Assembly: GCA_039000515.1 (NCBI GenBank)
Contig: JBCFYV010011135.1
Coordinates: forward strand, 23,702,235-23,766,234
Length of the DNA stretch: 64,000 nt
Direction of reading: 5' to 3'
DNA from: Timema cristinae
Lineage: Eukaryota; Arthropoda; Insecta; Phasmatodea; Timematidae
Below, piece by piece: positions 34,700 to 47,526 of the stretch; within the stretch, counting starts at the first letter, position 1, and the number at the start of each line of letters is the position of its first letter. The notes under the pieces were generated by a model. That model saw only the letters and a list, made by a program, of their open reading frames with translations. It did no database searches and was not told the origin of the DNA. A program made the position numbers and the translations under genes.

Positions 34700-36205
34700 A
34701 TGAATGGAAATGGAGAGAATAATAAAGAAGTGTGAAATTAAGAATGTATAAAGGACACCAAATTAATAGGAGACGAAAGTGTACAGGAAGGAAGAATGGA
34801 ACCAATTGGGATGTGAGAATGATAATTCTACTTAACCAACCCGGTCATAGGCAGGAGACATTATTAATTTCACAAAGTCCAATGTCATATCCAAAATTCA
34901 ATAACAATCTCAAAAAACCAAGAATAATTTCAATAACATAGTAAACAGTAATTGTAAGCTACGCACAGATAATAAAACTAATATAAATCATAGAATTATT
35001 GGGTCCGGACTTTAAATCTAGAATAATAACTGCCCAAAGGGTTCGTTGAGCTGATCACATGACACCATCTATCCGCTAATGTTGGCACTATCTTCGCCAA
35101 TATACGTAGGCCACATGATCTATATAGCTCACTTGTGGGCTGACACCAAGGAGTATTTTTTTATTTCTTTTAAACACAAACTTATAACTAAATGTAAGAT
35201 GGCCTTGGAAATATTAATTGTATAATGTAATGTCGTTGATACTGCAAAAACAATTGGTTTATAAACGGTTAACACAAATTCAAAGTTACAGACAAACGTT
35301 TAAATTTTATAAAAGGAAATATTCATTTTCAACTTTTTTGTTATAATATTTATAATATTTCAAAGACGCCATATAATATTATATTTCCGGAGTCCTTTAA
35401 AAAAATCCTTTTCTTAATACCTATCAGCAGGTTTAATTTCATGTTTCAAGAATGTTGATAAGTGTTCGAAAACTCCTTGTGGACAAATAGATATCAAAAT
35501 TATATAAATTAAGGACGTCAAACTCCTTATGGGCCAATAGGTATCAAAATTATATAAATTAAGGACGTTAAACAACCGGCTTCAACCTTTTTGTTCTCGT
35601 AAATCCTCCCTGTTTAATCCCAAGCTAAGAATAAATATATCAAACCATTCATGTAAATAAATAAAGCCAATTTAATATTTCTAACGAAACATTATCCAGT
35701 CCAAAAACTGAATACACAAACGAAAGCCTTCTTTATCTAAGCACAACCAAAAGATATGTGAAACAAATTAATATATTTTGATACAAATACATTTAAGAAA
35801 AACAAAGTTAAACAATGGCATAAATTAACACTTTGGAAAATTTTAGGGTACCAAATTTATTGACAATAATTCTTAAAATTCAAATTTTCCCTAATTTTTT
35901 GTTTTACTATCTAAGGTGGTATTTTATCTGCCTACAAATGTTGACGGCAAAAAAAAAAGTGTTTTTTTATCCATACGATCCTTTCTACGAGTATCTTACT
36001 ATATTTGTGGTTATGAAAAAACCATAAAACTTCAGACATCTCTTTTATTATTTTATTTCAAGTGCTGCGCGTCATTAGGCTATTTTCAATGTATTTAACG
36101 TTATTTAAGAACATACTAACTTTTTCGACATGTTTTACTAATCGTTCAAACTAAAAGCAAATCCACTGATTACGCAAATGTGTTAGGGATAAGGAAATTA
36201 TTAAT
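34700..36205. other. Intergenic DNA
   Basis: Possible LINE 3' remnant at its left edge and the 50-bp duplication at 35.5 kb; otherwise AT-rich with no gene. Confidence 0.5.
35469..35568. repeat. 50-bp direct tandem duplication
   Basis: AAACTCCTTGTGGACAAATA through AAGGACGTC is repeated once with three or four changes. Confidence 0.8.
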
Positions 36206-36207
36206 AA

Positions 36208-36425
36208 TAATTATATTTAGCAACGCGTCTTACTACCCGTTCGGGTTATACGCTTTAAGTACTATTTACGCTAATGAATTGGGAATTGGGAAGGTTTAAT
36301 TAGAGGAAGTGAACCTGCATTTGCGTGGAGGAAGAGTGGAAAACCATTTAGGAAAAACCACCCCCAGTTCACCCGACCGAGATTCGAACCACGATCTCCC
36401 CGTCCTCAGCAGTCGAGCTAGGAAA
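36208..36425 (-). mobile_element. SINE B, head truncated
   Basis: Minus-strand tail GCAACGCGTCTTACTACCCG, body TGCATTTGCGTGGAGGAAG and B box region CGAGATTCGAACC are followed by a second partial copy. Confidence 0.7.
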
Positions 36426-36429
36426 GTAT

Positions 36430-36592
36430 TAGATTTGAGATAAAGTATACACATATTTGCATAGAGTGAGAATGGAGAAACAATTAGGGAAGAACCATCC
36501 TCATGCACTCAAATAGGATATATCTTCCCGTTTCATCGGCAACCTAGTAATTTGCGAAAGTGAGTCTTAGACCATTAGACCACCAATGAGGG
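36430..36592 (-). mobile_element. SINE B, 5' part
   Basis: Body (ACATATTTGCATAGAGTGAG) and head (reverse of CTTAGACCATTAGACCACC) on the minus strand, without the tail. It is decayed. Confidence 0.5.
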
Positions 36593-36891
36593 TCATGTGA
36601 TATATATATTTAATTTTGTTACCAAGGAAGAACACCAGCATGAGATTGAATGGAGGATGAGAGATTATAGGGTTTAGTACCCACGTGATAATCTCGTTCC
36701 AAAGATTGAGGCTCAATCCTGAACGTTTAGGTACAAATTGGGTTATTAATTGGGCCTAGTTATCGCTATGTAAACAATAAATTTATTTTTATATCTATGA
36801 ATATCTCATGATTTAACTGCTATAATATAATAATATAACACTGAGCCATGGTACTATAGATTACAATATTCTAAAAAAAAAAAAAAAAAAA

Positions 36892-37172
36892 AAGTGACCT
36901 TTTGGTCTAGGGGTAAGATGTCAAGACTTCTGTGTTTGGGTTGCGGGGTTCAATCTTCGGTCCCGGCACAGATTTATCTGATTACCAAACCCTTCCTTCA
37001 CCTCTGACAAGACGTGTATTAATCACAACTTGTGAATGCGAGGAATGCCAGACCTCCACCGTGGTTCGGATCCCACGTTAAACTGTAGGTCCTTCATTTC
37101 ATCTCATAATAACTCTGCCATCACACATTAGCGTAAATACGTATTACCCAAACGGGTAGTAAGACGCGGTGC

Positions 37173-37203
<31 letters not shown>
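36892..37203 (+). mobile_element. SINE A, full length, slightly diverged
   Basis: The head is GTGACCTTTTGGTCTAGGGG with B box GGGGTTCAATC, then body, tail CCCAAACGGGTAGTAAG and (AAT)n. A run of about 21 A precedes it (36871-36891). Confidence 0.8.
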
Positions 37204-37204
<1 letters not shown>

Positions 37205-37439
37205 TAACAAAAATAATACAAAAAAGTTTATCGTTTGGCGCATTTGAGTGGGCGGGACCTTAATATCAAAGTTTGGTCACCTTATGTGTAGATTATGGTT
37301 GCACAGAATGTTGTCCAGGGCACACTATAGGAGGTTCTCTACACGTTGGACCCGCAGCGAGGTGATGTGCTGATGGTCATTATGATATTGTGGAGCTGGG
37401 GTGAGTCTTAACCAAACCCTAGTGACCTTTGAGATTGTT

Positions 37440-37640
37440 TCCCTAAAGGGATTAATACTAAAGGTTTTTCCTAAATGGTTTTCCACTCAACCTCCACGCA
37501 AATGCGGGTTCACTTCCTCCAATTAAACCTTCCCAATTCCTAATCCATTAGCGTAATTAGTACTTAAAGCGTATAACCCGAACGGGTAGTAAGACGCGGT
37601 GCTAAATATTATTATATTATTATTATTATTAATACAAAGT
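37440..37640 (+). mobile_element. SINE B, 5'-truncated
   Basis: Body TCCTAAATGGTTTTCCACTC, CCTCCACGCAAATGCGGG, and tail CCCGAACGGGTAGTAAGACG with (TTA)n. Confidence 0.8.
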
Positions 37641-37715
37641 TTCCAGACGGGATTCGAACACGGGGACCCCTAAGTTCACAACCAGGTGCACTAACCACAA
37701 CACATTGGGGTGGGT
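37620..37715 (-). mobile_element. SINE E head fragment
   Basis: Minus strand: a GTGGTTAGTGCACCTGGTTG A-box region and the B box GTGTTCGAATCCCG, the same layout as 4345-4530. Confidence 0.4.
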
Positions 37716-37997
37716 GGAAGAAATGGTAATAATATTAAAATATATAATATAAATTCTTACAAAACACCCAAGATATATCGTGTTAAGAAGATATATCATG
37801 TTTAAAAACATATTTAATATTATGTAGAACACAATTTTTATATTTAGAGCACGTGTATAATATATATAGCATGTGTTCATACATAGAACATATGTATCAC
37901 ATTACATAGTTGTGTTTGATATATAAGGCACGTGTGACTTATAGCTTATAGAATACACACATAGATATATAAATGAATCTTATATAATATTCTTCCA

Positions 37998-38250
37998 CTT
38001 AGGTGGCCGTATTATGTAAAGCGCTAATCTCACAATAAACTAGACTGCCACTGATAGGAGATATTGGTTCGGTCTCCCTTGTTTGCCGAAGGTAGTTCTT
38101 CCTAAATGGTTTCCCACTATCTTTTCACGCAAATGTGGGTACACTTTATCTAAATGTATCCTTCCTCATCCCTAACCAACTATCGTAATTAGTACAAGAC
38201 GCATAACTCGAATGATTAATACGACGTGGTGCTAAATATTTATGTATATA
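37998..38250 (+). mobile_element. SINE B, full length, diverged
   Basis: Head TAGGTGGCCGTATTATGTAA, a weak B box, body CACGCAAATGTGGGTACAC and a decayed tail AACTCGAATGATTAATACG. Confidence 0.7.
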
Positions 38251-38369
38251 TCTAAAATAAATATAAAGTTTATTAATAAAGGAAAGATATATAAAATTGT
38301 GACATGGTTGGTTATTTTATTTACATCTTCACACTCTGTTTTGCCATATATGAGAATGGCTTTATATAT

Positions 38370-38857
38370 TATACTTATAAAATAACATGTCCTGACTGAC
38401 TGACTGATTCATCATCGCCGAGCGCAAACTATCAAGGCTACAAGCATGAAATTCGGACTGTATATTCATTTTGTTATGTAGGCATCCACTAAGAAAGGAT
38501 TTTAGAAAATTCCACCCAAAGGGGTCAAAATAGGGGATGATAATGTATGAAATATGTATGATAATATGTATGAAAGTCCGTCATTTTGAAAGTTACATAA
38601 ACAAAATTTTGTATTTCTGTTATTGACGTTAAAACAAATAAATACGTGTTTCAGGAATTTTGGAAATTTTATTTAATAAGGGATGAAAAAGGGGGTGAAA
38701 GTTTGTATCGGACTTGATTATTTTTGATCTGAGGTCAAGTTATGGTCATCAACGTAACGTAATATTTTAAATTAATCTGTAAATACATATGTATATTTTC
38801 GTATTTGTATATAATCAACTTCCACGCGAGCAAAGCCGCGGGCAACAGCTATCTAGT
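38370..38857 (+). mobile_element. Helitron/Helentron-like non-autonomous element, copy 2
   Basis: It is collinear and almost identical with 9660-10139 apart from small indels (for example an extra ATGAAATATGT near 38545). The near identity implies recent movement of this family. Confidence 0.6.
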
Positions 38858-39289
38858 ATACCCATATATATATATATATATTTTTTTTTTCTCTGATGAA
38901 CATCTTTACTTGGTTCCTCATAGCGCCACTTACCAGCACCTACCCTTCCCCATCTGATGGTGTCAAATGCAGTAAACAACCACTTGAGGGTAACAGATGC
39001 CTTGACACATAACTTGGTGTCCCGTTGTATCGGAACATATTGGGGGGAGAGAGTTGATGGAGGTCCCGATAAAAATCGATCCATCGGGGATGTTTGGGAA
39101 GGGGGAGGGGAGATAGAGAAAGGGAAAGAAGGAATGGTTACTCTTCTTACTGCAGAATACGTATACAGGGTGATCACAAAAATTTCCACACAACTGGCTC
39201 AGACAATCCATGACATTATGGATTAAATAGCAGAGCTATTATATTTGTTAATTACGGTTATAGCCTAATCTAAATATATTCTTTAAATT

Positions 39290-39475
39290 GAAAATGTACA
39301 CCTGGACATGGGAATTTAACCCTGGACCTTTTGGTTTGCTCTCCACTAATCTTCACCTGTGCTGGGTCACTCTTAACTCATATTTGAAGGCAGAGTCTGT
39401 GATGGACAATTATAAATAGCTAGTTATATATGTGTGATCAATTAAGATCATGAACGATCAGATAACGCAGGCACC
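39290..39475 (-). mobile_element. SINE C, minus copy of a head-to-head pair
   Basis: The minus strand runs from AGCCGAGTTGAAGGTGCCTG through AGACTCTGCCTTCAAATATG to the tRNA-like part (reverse of CACCTGGACATGGGAATTTA). It is the inverted partner of the copy just downstream. Confidence 0.55.
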
Positions 39476-39660
39476 TTCAACTCGGCTTAGTTAGCTGAAA
39501 ATTTCCACACGTTCATCGTAGAATCTTCCTTAAAATATGGGTGAAGAATGACTCTTGGGCACGGGACCATTACTCGTTAGCTCAGTGGTTCGAGAAATGG
39601 TGTACAAAGCCTTAGGTCCCAGATTTGATACTCAAGTGCAGGTTCAATTTTTCTTCTCAA
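39476..39660 (+). mobile_element. SINE C, plus copy of a head-to-head pair
   Basis: ATTTCCACACGTTCATCGTA, CGTTAGCTCAGTGGTTCGAG (A box) and GGTCCCAGATTTGATACTC (B box). Together with 39290-39475 it makes an inverted arrangement. Confidence 0.6.
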
Positions 39661-39865
39661 AGAATAATCCATCAATGCAAGAATATTGAAAAAAAAAGAA
39701 ATGTATTATTTTAACTACCCAGATATTTTAGTATAATTCTTTAAAATATGATAAGTACGGGGAAATAGGGGTAGGTCCCTTTACATACACTTTCGGGACA
39801 ACGTCTACATCTCAAACCACGTAGGAACCCCAGCAGATACATTTTTATAAGATTAATTTAAATAA

Positions 39866-40043
39866 GACAGAGACCTCTCTTAACCATAATTAAAGTACAA
39901 TATAAAGATCTCATGATTGTCTAACAAATGGCAGCACTAACTCAATTTAAATATGACAGAGACCTCTTTTAACCATAATCTAAAGTGCATTAGTAAGTTA
40001 TCATTATTCTCTAACAGATGGCAGCACTAACTCAATTTGAGTT
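39866..40043. repeat. 89-bp direct tandem duplication
   Basis: GACAGAGACCTCTCTTAACC through AATGGCAGCACTAACTCAAT occurs twice, starting at 39866 and 39955. Confidence 0.8.
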
Positions 40044-40216
40044 AGAGATGAGCTTTCCCCTCCTCCCTTCATATATCAAGTTTTATGGATCCAATGGTTA
40101 TATCCTTTTTCCCATGTTTATTTGGTTATGAAATAAATACTTAATTTTCATTTAAGTGAAGTTTTATTTTTGAACTTGTTACCTTGCAACATGATTTATT
40201 ATATTTCCCTATTTTT

Positions 40217-40450
40217 TTAACACCGCGTCTTACTACCTGTTTTGGTTTATACGTTTATTTACTAATTACGCAAGTGATTTAAGAGATCGGAGAGGTTATA
40301 TTTATAGGAAGTGTACCCATGTTTACATGGAGGGAGCGTGGAAAACAATTTTGTGAAAAACTCGGCACTATCGACCGAGATTCGAAATTTGAGCTCTCTG
40401 TAATTGGCAGTCTAGTCTACTACGAGATTAGCGCGCTATCCACTTGCTGT
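40217..40450 (-). mobile_element. SINE B, full length
   Basis: Minus strand: tail ACACCGCGTCTTACTACCTG, body GTTTACATGGAGGGAGCG, B box CCGAGATTCGAAA and head region GAGATTAGCGCGCTATCC. Confidence 0.75.
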
Positions 40451-41082
40451 TATTTTGCATACTGTGAGACGGTAAAATAAATTTAATTTAAATTGTTGAG
40501 TTGTATATCATTAAATTATATTATAGTAATTCGATTCAATTATTTTCTTAGTTCTTAAACTTAAATTGAGCTATTTGCCTTGTCAAAAATGGTTGTTCAT
40601 CATTAAGGATAAATGGTATCCCAAATAAATCACAATTTGGTGTAACAGTAAAAACATAAATCTTTAGGTCACTCATAGTACCCTTGACCAAATATATAAA
40701 ACGCCCATGATTTTTTTTAAATATACGAATAAAGAATATTTTCAAAAATGAGAGTTTTGTAGACGTTCTTAATGGTTTACACACAGCACAATATTTATTT
40801 CAATAATTTAAGTTCATTCAGAGACCAGATTTTTTTATTATATTTTAAGCTATATACCTCTAAAAATTGTTCCCAAATTTTGAAAGAATATTACCTTCCA
40901 TTTAAATAACAAGAGTTTTATTTTAGTTCATGAAAACTTGACTTCAGGAAGTTTAAGGTGCGCTGCTTTTATTCTGCTTTAATTGTGGAAGAATTTACTG
41001 AGATTACAGTGAAAAATACGTGTCAACATATAACTGCTATGTCAATTGGATTGGCTGGGCTCTGTCTTAAGTTTATTTATTT

Positions 41083-41328
41083 ATATAGCACCCCGTCTTA
41101 ATACCCGTTTGAGTTATTCGCTTAAGTACTAATTACGCTAATGGTTCAGGAATTGGAAGGTTTAATTAAGAAGAAGTGAACCCGAATTTGCGTGGAGGGA
41201 GAGTGGAAAAACATTTAAGAAAATTGCCCCAGTCCACCCAAGCAAGATTCGAACTTCAATCGCCCCATATTCGGCAGTCTAGCCCAACACGAAACTAGCG
41301 TATTAGCTAACTACACCACCGTGGCGGG
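41083..41328 (-). mobile_element. SINE B, full length
   Basis: Minus strand: CACCCCGTCTTAATACCCGT tail, AATTTGCGTGGAGGGAGAG body, AGCAAGATTCGAACTTC B box, and head ending CACCACCGTGGCGGG. Confidence 0.75.
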
Positions 41329-41329
41329 T

Positions 41330-43625
41330 TTATGAACAATCGTAACCACAGCGACGAACACGCGGGTTAAGTTTCAAACTAGAGATGGGTCTAATTATAT
41401 TTTTTGTATCCAAAAATTAAATTTTATCTAGAATTTTTAAAATGGATAGTTTAAATTAAATTTTAAATATACTTATTTAAAGAAACTTACTTAAAACTTT
41501 GTACCACTAACAACTAATATTTTTGTGGTCATATCTATTACGTCATAAGCCACAGACAAAAACTTGTTTTATGTAAATTATTTATATTAACACACTTTGT
41601 TAAATTTAATGATTTAAGAATAACGTATTTGAGATGCGATTTATTTTTATTTTGTTGATAGATTCACACATTTTACACATGCTCTTATTTCATTTAAAGA
41701 GATATGAAAAACTTATGTCTAGAAATAGTAGTGTGACAAAATATGAAGCACAAGTCTAGTGATTCAAACAGCAATATCTTGATCGAGGCATCTTCTAAAC
41801 AACTGAATCCAAAAAATATATACACTTGATATTTGTTTATTCTCATATTGTTTTCGTTATCATTGATGTATTTTTCCACTGCGCGCTAGTTAAAAAAATA
41901 TTAAGTTAGTTGATTCATAGTATTCCAAAAACTATTTTAATCTTACAGCTGATTACTAAAGCAAAGAATATTCATAAAATATAATAGGTTTATTACATAA
42001 GATATTTACTTATTCTAATATTTCAAATTTAATTATGTATAACTCTATCATTTGATCAACATATGGGAACTGTACTCAAAGAAGGCGGGATTATTTAATA
42101 TTTTTAAATGTCATACGATGAAAAATAACATTTTTTTGAATCATCTATACATTCAAGAATAATAGCACATTTCCGAAAAATTAAAAGCTGGTAGGTATTT
42201 AATATAAGATATTTCGGGATTCCAGTAGTTAATGTAAAATACTCTTCTTATGTTGTTTACGTTTGAAAGGTTAGTATTTGCACATTTTAGATAGATTATA
42301 AAAAAAAAATGTTTGCTACAGTAGCCCTACGTCGGTGTTGAGTGACAGCTGACGGCTTTGAAAAGTTACCAGACCAAATTATGTATCTCTACGCCGAACC
42401 ATATGATCTGCAAAAACATGTGTATAATAGCTGTCACTTCTGACGGTCAAAATTTAGGTATATACCATATGTTGACTGTCAGAAGTCAGCTGTTAGCTGT
42501 CAGTCAGCACCAAAGAGGCCATGGGGATACTGTAGCTTACAGGACGTACGAAGGGTACCTGATTGATATTAAAAGTACATACTAATTAATTATCTAGTCT
42601 AGAAACCTGGACTGTGTGTTCAAGAAAAGCGAAACAATATTTACAAAAATGTGAGAGCTTCGAATTGTACACTTCTAATATTACAGAAAACTTTGTATAT
42701 GTGTGGATAAAATATTTGTTAAATTAACATTCTTATTATATATAGTCATTAATCAGCTGTGTTAAAAATAACCTATCGTCATCAAAGAAAGTCCAGCTTG
42801 AGATATTTGAAGTGCATTTAATGGAATATTAACAATGCTATTTCACTATAGGACTATTTCAGGGATAATTAGCAGCGTATAAATACACCTGAGACAAATA
42901 AATATGGTTTCCCTCATCTGGAAGTGATTACATTGTCCTAAAGAACTTGATTATGCCAACCAGTATACTTGGACGCTAATGTACTAAATATAAAGAGAGG
43001 GAATACAATGTGTAGTTTGCTCAGGAAGGCTTCTTGTTTATACACTGATAGAGCCTCTTCGACTGACGAGTTTACACACCCACTTTACTATTTGTATCAT
43101 GAAAACATTGACTTGCATTTTAAAATTACCTTTTTCTTATTTTCTATTATAGATAAGCATTTACCTCGACGGACTATTGAATCTACACCCTGGCAGTGAG
43201 GCTCGAATCGGCCATCCGCATTAAGGTATGGACAGTGAAATAATATTTGAAACAGGTTTTGAGGTCGGGAAGATGAGGGTTAAATGTGATAAAAAAAAAG
43301 ATTGCCATTAATTAAAAAAACTCGATAAAAGTATATTATATTAAAACACCTGGAATTGGTTACCTCACTCAAAAGTGGGCAAGAATATGAATTTTGATTT
43401 CACTACCAAATTAGGTACGCAATATTAAAATAAAAAAATATAAACTTTATATTTTTCTTTGATTTAGAATAAAGTAAAATTAATTTAAAAATACAAAAAT
43501 ATAGATGCAGTTCATATTACATTATAATATGTTGATCACCTTTAATTAGAGTTAAATTATATATTTTTACAAAAGCATATTAACTAGATATTTTATTAAT
43601 TGTAATTATTTAGTACGTTAAATAG
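41330..43625. other. Intergenic DNA before the IR cluster
   Basis: AT-rich. Short imperfect inverted motifs (GACAGCTGACGG with GTCAGCTGTTAGCTGTC) lie at 42343-42510. No gene or repeat family was recognised. Confidence 0.5.
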
Positions 43626-43626
43626 G

Positions 43627-45511
43627 TTAATACATCATTTTAAACAATGTTTTGTTAAAATATCTTACGATAATGTTAACATATATCTCGCATATCAATG
43701 AAATGAAACTGAGTGTTAGACCTCCGAGAAGAATGTAGAAAGAAGTCTGGACATGGCTTATACCCAATGGTTTCAGTTCTGCTGACCTAACCCTATTATG
43801 AACTGACAGCATTATTTCGTATTTATCATCATTACGCCACTTCCCATTGAGACCAGCTTCACATACCCTCCTTATTAAAATATCAAATTTGTCTTGATAA
43901 GGTGAAACATAAGGGAAGTGAAAAACGATAATAAATGAATACGTCGATTCTTTCATGACGTGCATTAGAGGATAACCTTCTTCATAATAGTCGTTTAGCT
44001 CTATGTACAGCTGGGTTATTGTAGAAGCATCAACAAAAACATGTGTCCTGTTAAAGGCAACCATGTCAAGACCACTTTTCACGCTATCTACAAAATAAGC
44101 CATTTTAACTAGAGATGTTACAATACTATCATTTTTGTCACTATTCTCCAAAAAAACGGTTAAATCACTAAAACCATCCATTTCAGGTACGGCTATATAT
44201 AGTCCTGATTCAATCAACTGATCAATAGTATCGATATCAGGGTAGTAATGTGGTGTCGTCAAGTAGCTGTCAAACTGCCCTGATAGGCGTTTATAAATAT
44301 GATACTAAACCACAAACACAAAACAACAAAACATTTTTGAGTTGATGAAACCACTGGTAGAATTGTTGCCCCGCTCACAAAGAGACGAACAGTCTCCAAC
44401 GAGTGTTTCAGTTTCTAAGGTCGCATCTTTTCTGAACAGTTTCCAAAACAACGTAATAATCGGGAGAGTGCAGAATATAGCTGCCCAACAACTATTGGTG
44501 AAAGGTAATATTACATTCATATATTTTGGAACGCGTTCAGCCTTTGGCACAATAAATGCCAAACCTGTTGTATATGTAGATATTGTTGATGTAAATAAAT
44601 TTTGAGGGATTTTAAAGAAGGCGTTTCCATATATATCCGGCACTATATGTTCAATATTAAAAATATCCTTCACACTAGAATTGTCTGTAGTGTGGTCTTT
44701 CTTCCCAACTACCCTAATTGTTCCGTTTACGTATCGTGCAAACGTTTTGATATACATGTAGGGGCCTTTAAGGTATCCTGCTTTTAAACCATAAACAGAT
44801 CTATCCTCTGATACCTTTATATCATAACCATAAATATCATTGAGTTTGTCTAAAAATATATCTTGGTTTTTTGTTAATATAGTTGATAGGTCTAAAAACG
44901 ATCCATTGTTAAGGAACTGATTGAAAAATAATGCCGTTGGATTTGTGCTTTGTGAAAATAAGTGAGTTTTTCTTTCGTATGTTGGCATATAAATTAATAC
45001 TGAATTTAAAATATGATATTCATCCCATAATTTATCAAACACTTCTTTATATGTAGTTATTTCATTATCATCTTTGACGTAATTATTAATATAAACGGCG
45101 TTCTCGCGTGAACAAGGAATGTTTCTTTAAATTTTTCTAGTCGTACCCAAAATATCGGATCATAATGTTCTACAAACCAAAATACCACTTTTGGTATTTC
45201 TATTTTACCACTTAAAATCACATTTTCTTCAAACATTTCTCTTATTTCCGTAATATTGTTCTCTTGTATATTTAAGGCTAAAGTAGGGAAATATTCCATT
45301 TCTTGAACAATTGAGTTGATATTGGAAAAAGAACATCTTGAAAAACGACTGTTGCCTGAGGCCTAGGTTGCTATTTTGTATTATTTTAGTTATGTATTTA
45401 ATAATTTCTGAGAAGTTGTTAGAGTAATTAAAAGGTTCAAATGAATCACATAGTCTGTTTTCTACTTTTATGATAAAATCTTAACAGCAAAATAACTGTT
45501 ATCACTTTCAT
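43627..45511 (-). pseudogene. Ionotropic receptor pseudogene, copy 1
   Basis: This is a full-length relative of the receptor at 59.7-61.6 kb on the opposite strand. It starts at an ATG at 45511 (MKVITVILLL) and ends at the TAA at 43627-43629. Conserved stretches include MEYFPTLALNI, VVFWFVEHYDPIFWVRL, KYMNVILPFTNSCWAAIF and a final helix SFYILLGGLTLSFISLI. Alignment by eye to copy 2 shows several 1-nt lesions: at least one near the signal peptide, two in the N-terminal lobe, a deletion near 45079, an extra base at about 44400 (before the pore) and a deletion at about 44270 (after the third helix). So many indels argue for a true pseudogene. The 3' third (S2 lobe and last helix) remains open for about 210 codons. 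It could be several sequencing indels, but that is less likely. Confidence 0.85.
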
Positions 45512-45685
45512 TTTAATAAAGAATTTATTCCTATAATGCAAAATACATTTAATTATCAATCTGTATTTTAACTGAACAAATTAACACTTTATAAACCAAT
45601 GCAATTTAGTTTTAATCTTTAACATACTTCAATTTACGAAAGTTTTATGTGGGATTATTAAATCAAATCTGATGTATATAATAAT

Positions 45686-45706
45686 AGCTCTACTGCATTT
45701 TGCTCA
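45686..45706 (-). promoter_or_regulatory. Shortened form of the IR upstream block, copy 1
   Basis: On the minus strand TGAGCAAAATGCAGTAGAGCT, about 175 bp before the copy 1 ATG, aligns with the block upstream of copies 2 and 3 if about 11 bp are deleted. The match is weaker and rests partly on position. Confidence 0.35.
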
Positions 45707-46489
45707 ACGGTTTTTAACTAACTGAATATATGAAGAATGAGTATGATCTTAGTTTATTTTTCTACAGCATTGATCAATATTTAAGCTTTTAGGCATTAAT
45801 ATTATGCCACACATCTATCAAATCGTGTATATCGCTTTCAATTTAGTCCATGACTTTATACATCTAGTAACCGCCGTACACTATCTCTGCACGAACACAG
45901 GGGTGGATAAGGTCGTGGATAAAACAGGCCATGTTTGATTTGGTCTGCTGAAACTATTAACCAACTAAAATCAATAAATCTTTTTAATCATAAATTAATT
46001 TAATTCATAAAAAAAAGATCCAGTGAGTAGGTTTAAGAGAGCCCAGCAAACATAATTTGTGAAGATATATGACGTCACTAAATATAAAACCATCCCATTT
46101 TTATTTATTCACAGTGTTTATAAACATTATATTAATCCAAATGTCTAAGCAATGTTTAATAAGGACTGACTTTTATCAGATATTTAAATTACAAAATTAT
46201 TGCGTCCACGAGCAGACCTGAATATTAATAAATAAACGATCATCGATTGTCAACAGGATTATGCTTTAATCAGAATAAAGTAGTAACTGCTGTTTTTAAG
46301 TTGATTAAATATCAACCAAACTATCAATGATGTTACTGTGATAAACTGAGGACTACATTTACTCATGGAACAAATTAAAATATTTCACCTCATCACTTCA
46401 GATTATGATGCAACACTGTTTAATTTGTATTAGTGAATTTATTTTAAGGATCGGTCAAATTCGTAGATATAATAAGTCTGGAAACTTCC

Positions 46490-46800
46490 AGTTCACCCCT
46501 GCAAGTTAATAAACTCATTATCTACTTTACAAGAGCATTACTGACTGATTAAATCAACCAATTGATGATTAAATATACGAAAAGGTTTTTCATGTTCAGT
46601 CGTATCCAATCCATTTGTGTCGAGATAAATAAAAATGTCAAAATATATACTGTAATAAACCTTGGTCTGCTTTTGAAAAAAAGTGTTCTATGACTCCCTC
46701 CCAATTTAAAATCTGTTCTCTAAGGATTTTTACCTGAACACACATCAACCTGAGCCTCATATCTGATAACCAACCATTAATTAAAATTTAATAATAATAA
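46490..46800. repeat. Duplicated flank segment, upstream of IR copy 1
   Basis: GTTTTTCATGTTCAGTCGTA, GGTCTGCTTTTGAAAAAAAG and GATAACCAACCATTAATT match, in order, segments at 53665-53945. Confidence 0.5.
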
Positions 46801-46804
46801 TAGT

Positions 46805-47520
46805 GCGAGAAACAAATTTCCATATTATTTACCATGTTCCCGCACGGCGCTCAGATTGTATCTAAAGCCTTTGTTGTGTTAAGTGACCTTTTAAAAAATT
46901 ATGTTTCTACAATAAATTATAAAATTTGCATCCTACTTTATCCTATGAAAATATAAGTGATTTTTTCTAGTTTAAACTCTTCTTCTGCCACCTCCCTGCC
47001 TCCCCCCCCCTCTTTCTCTCTCACAAACAAACACACACACACACACAACACATACACACACGATGAGACTCAATTGTGTTTATTTTTTTAGATATATTGA
47101 ATATTAAAACTGTTATAATACAAATAAAATTATATTTCTTACATTCAGTTTAATGAAAAATTAAAGATTTAAATTATGTTTACAACGTATGAAAAATAAT
47201 AATAAATCAATAAATGTTATGCAAAAGATTGTTTAGAGGAGTAAGGGGCCCTCAAAAATGTTAGGACCAAGGATGACCCTGATTCGCTGTGGTATAAGTT
47301 CTGCAATTTGAAGGAGAGTGGTCCAGTTGTAATTTAGTGCCGTCCATCTTGTCACTCGTTTTATGTATGGATTATTATCTGTTAGACGTTGATGTATTGT
47401 ATGAGGTATGCTATTTGTAAGACGTCTATTAGGAAATATGTCCTTTAATAGAGGTTTTGCTTACACATAACCACACTCGATAAGTCCATACTTAAAATTC
47501 ATATATGTAGATTTTATTAG
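46805..47520. other. Intergenic DNA
   Basis: AC microsatellite and a GC-richer unrecognised stretch at 47230-47450. A short match to 55075-55100 (GATAAGTCCATAC) supports shared flank origin. Confidence 0.4.
47024..47062. repeat. (AC)n microsatellite
   Basis: ACAAACAAACACACACAC-type run after a pyrimidine-rich tract. Confidence 0.85.
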
Positions 47521-47526
47521 TTATTA

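Noticed and set aside
33349..34805. Long minus-strand open frames (up to about 400 codons) with a 62-residue periodicity, rich in SSTISCTPTSSL
   Set aside because: They are read through the 62-bp array. The unit has no minus-strand stops in any frame and 62 is not a multiple of 3, so three units give a 62-residue period in all three frames. Similar frames occur in array 1. No real protein is implied.
44342..44787. Plus-strand open frames opposite IR copy 1
   Set aside because: They are antisense shadows of the receptor pseudogene.
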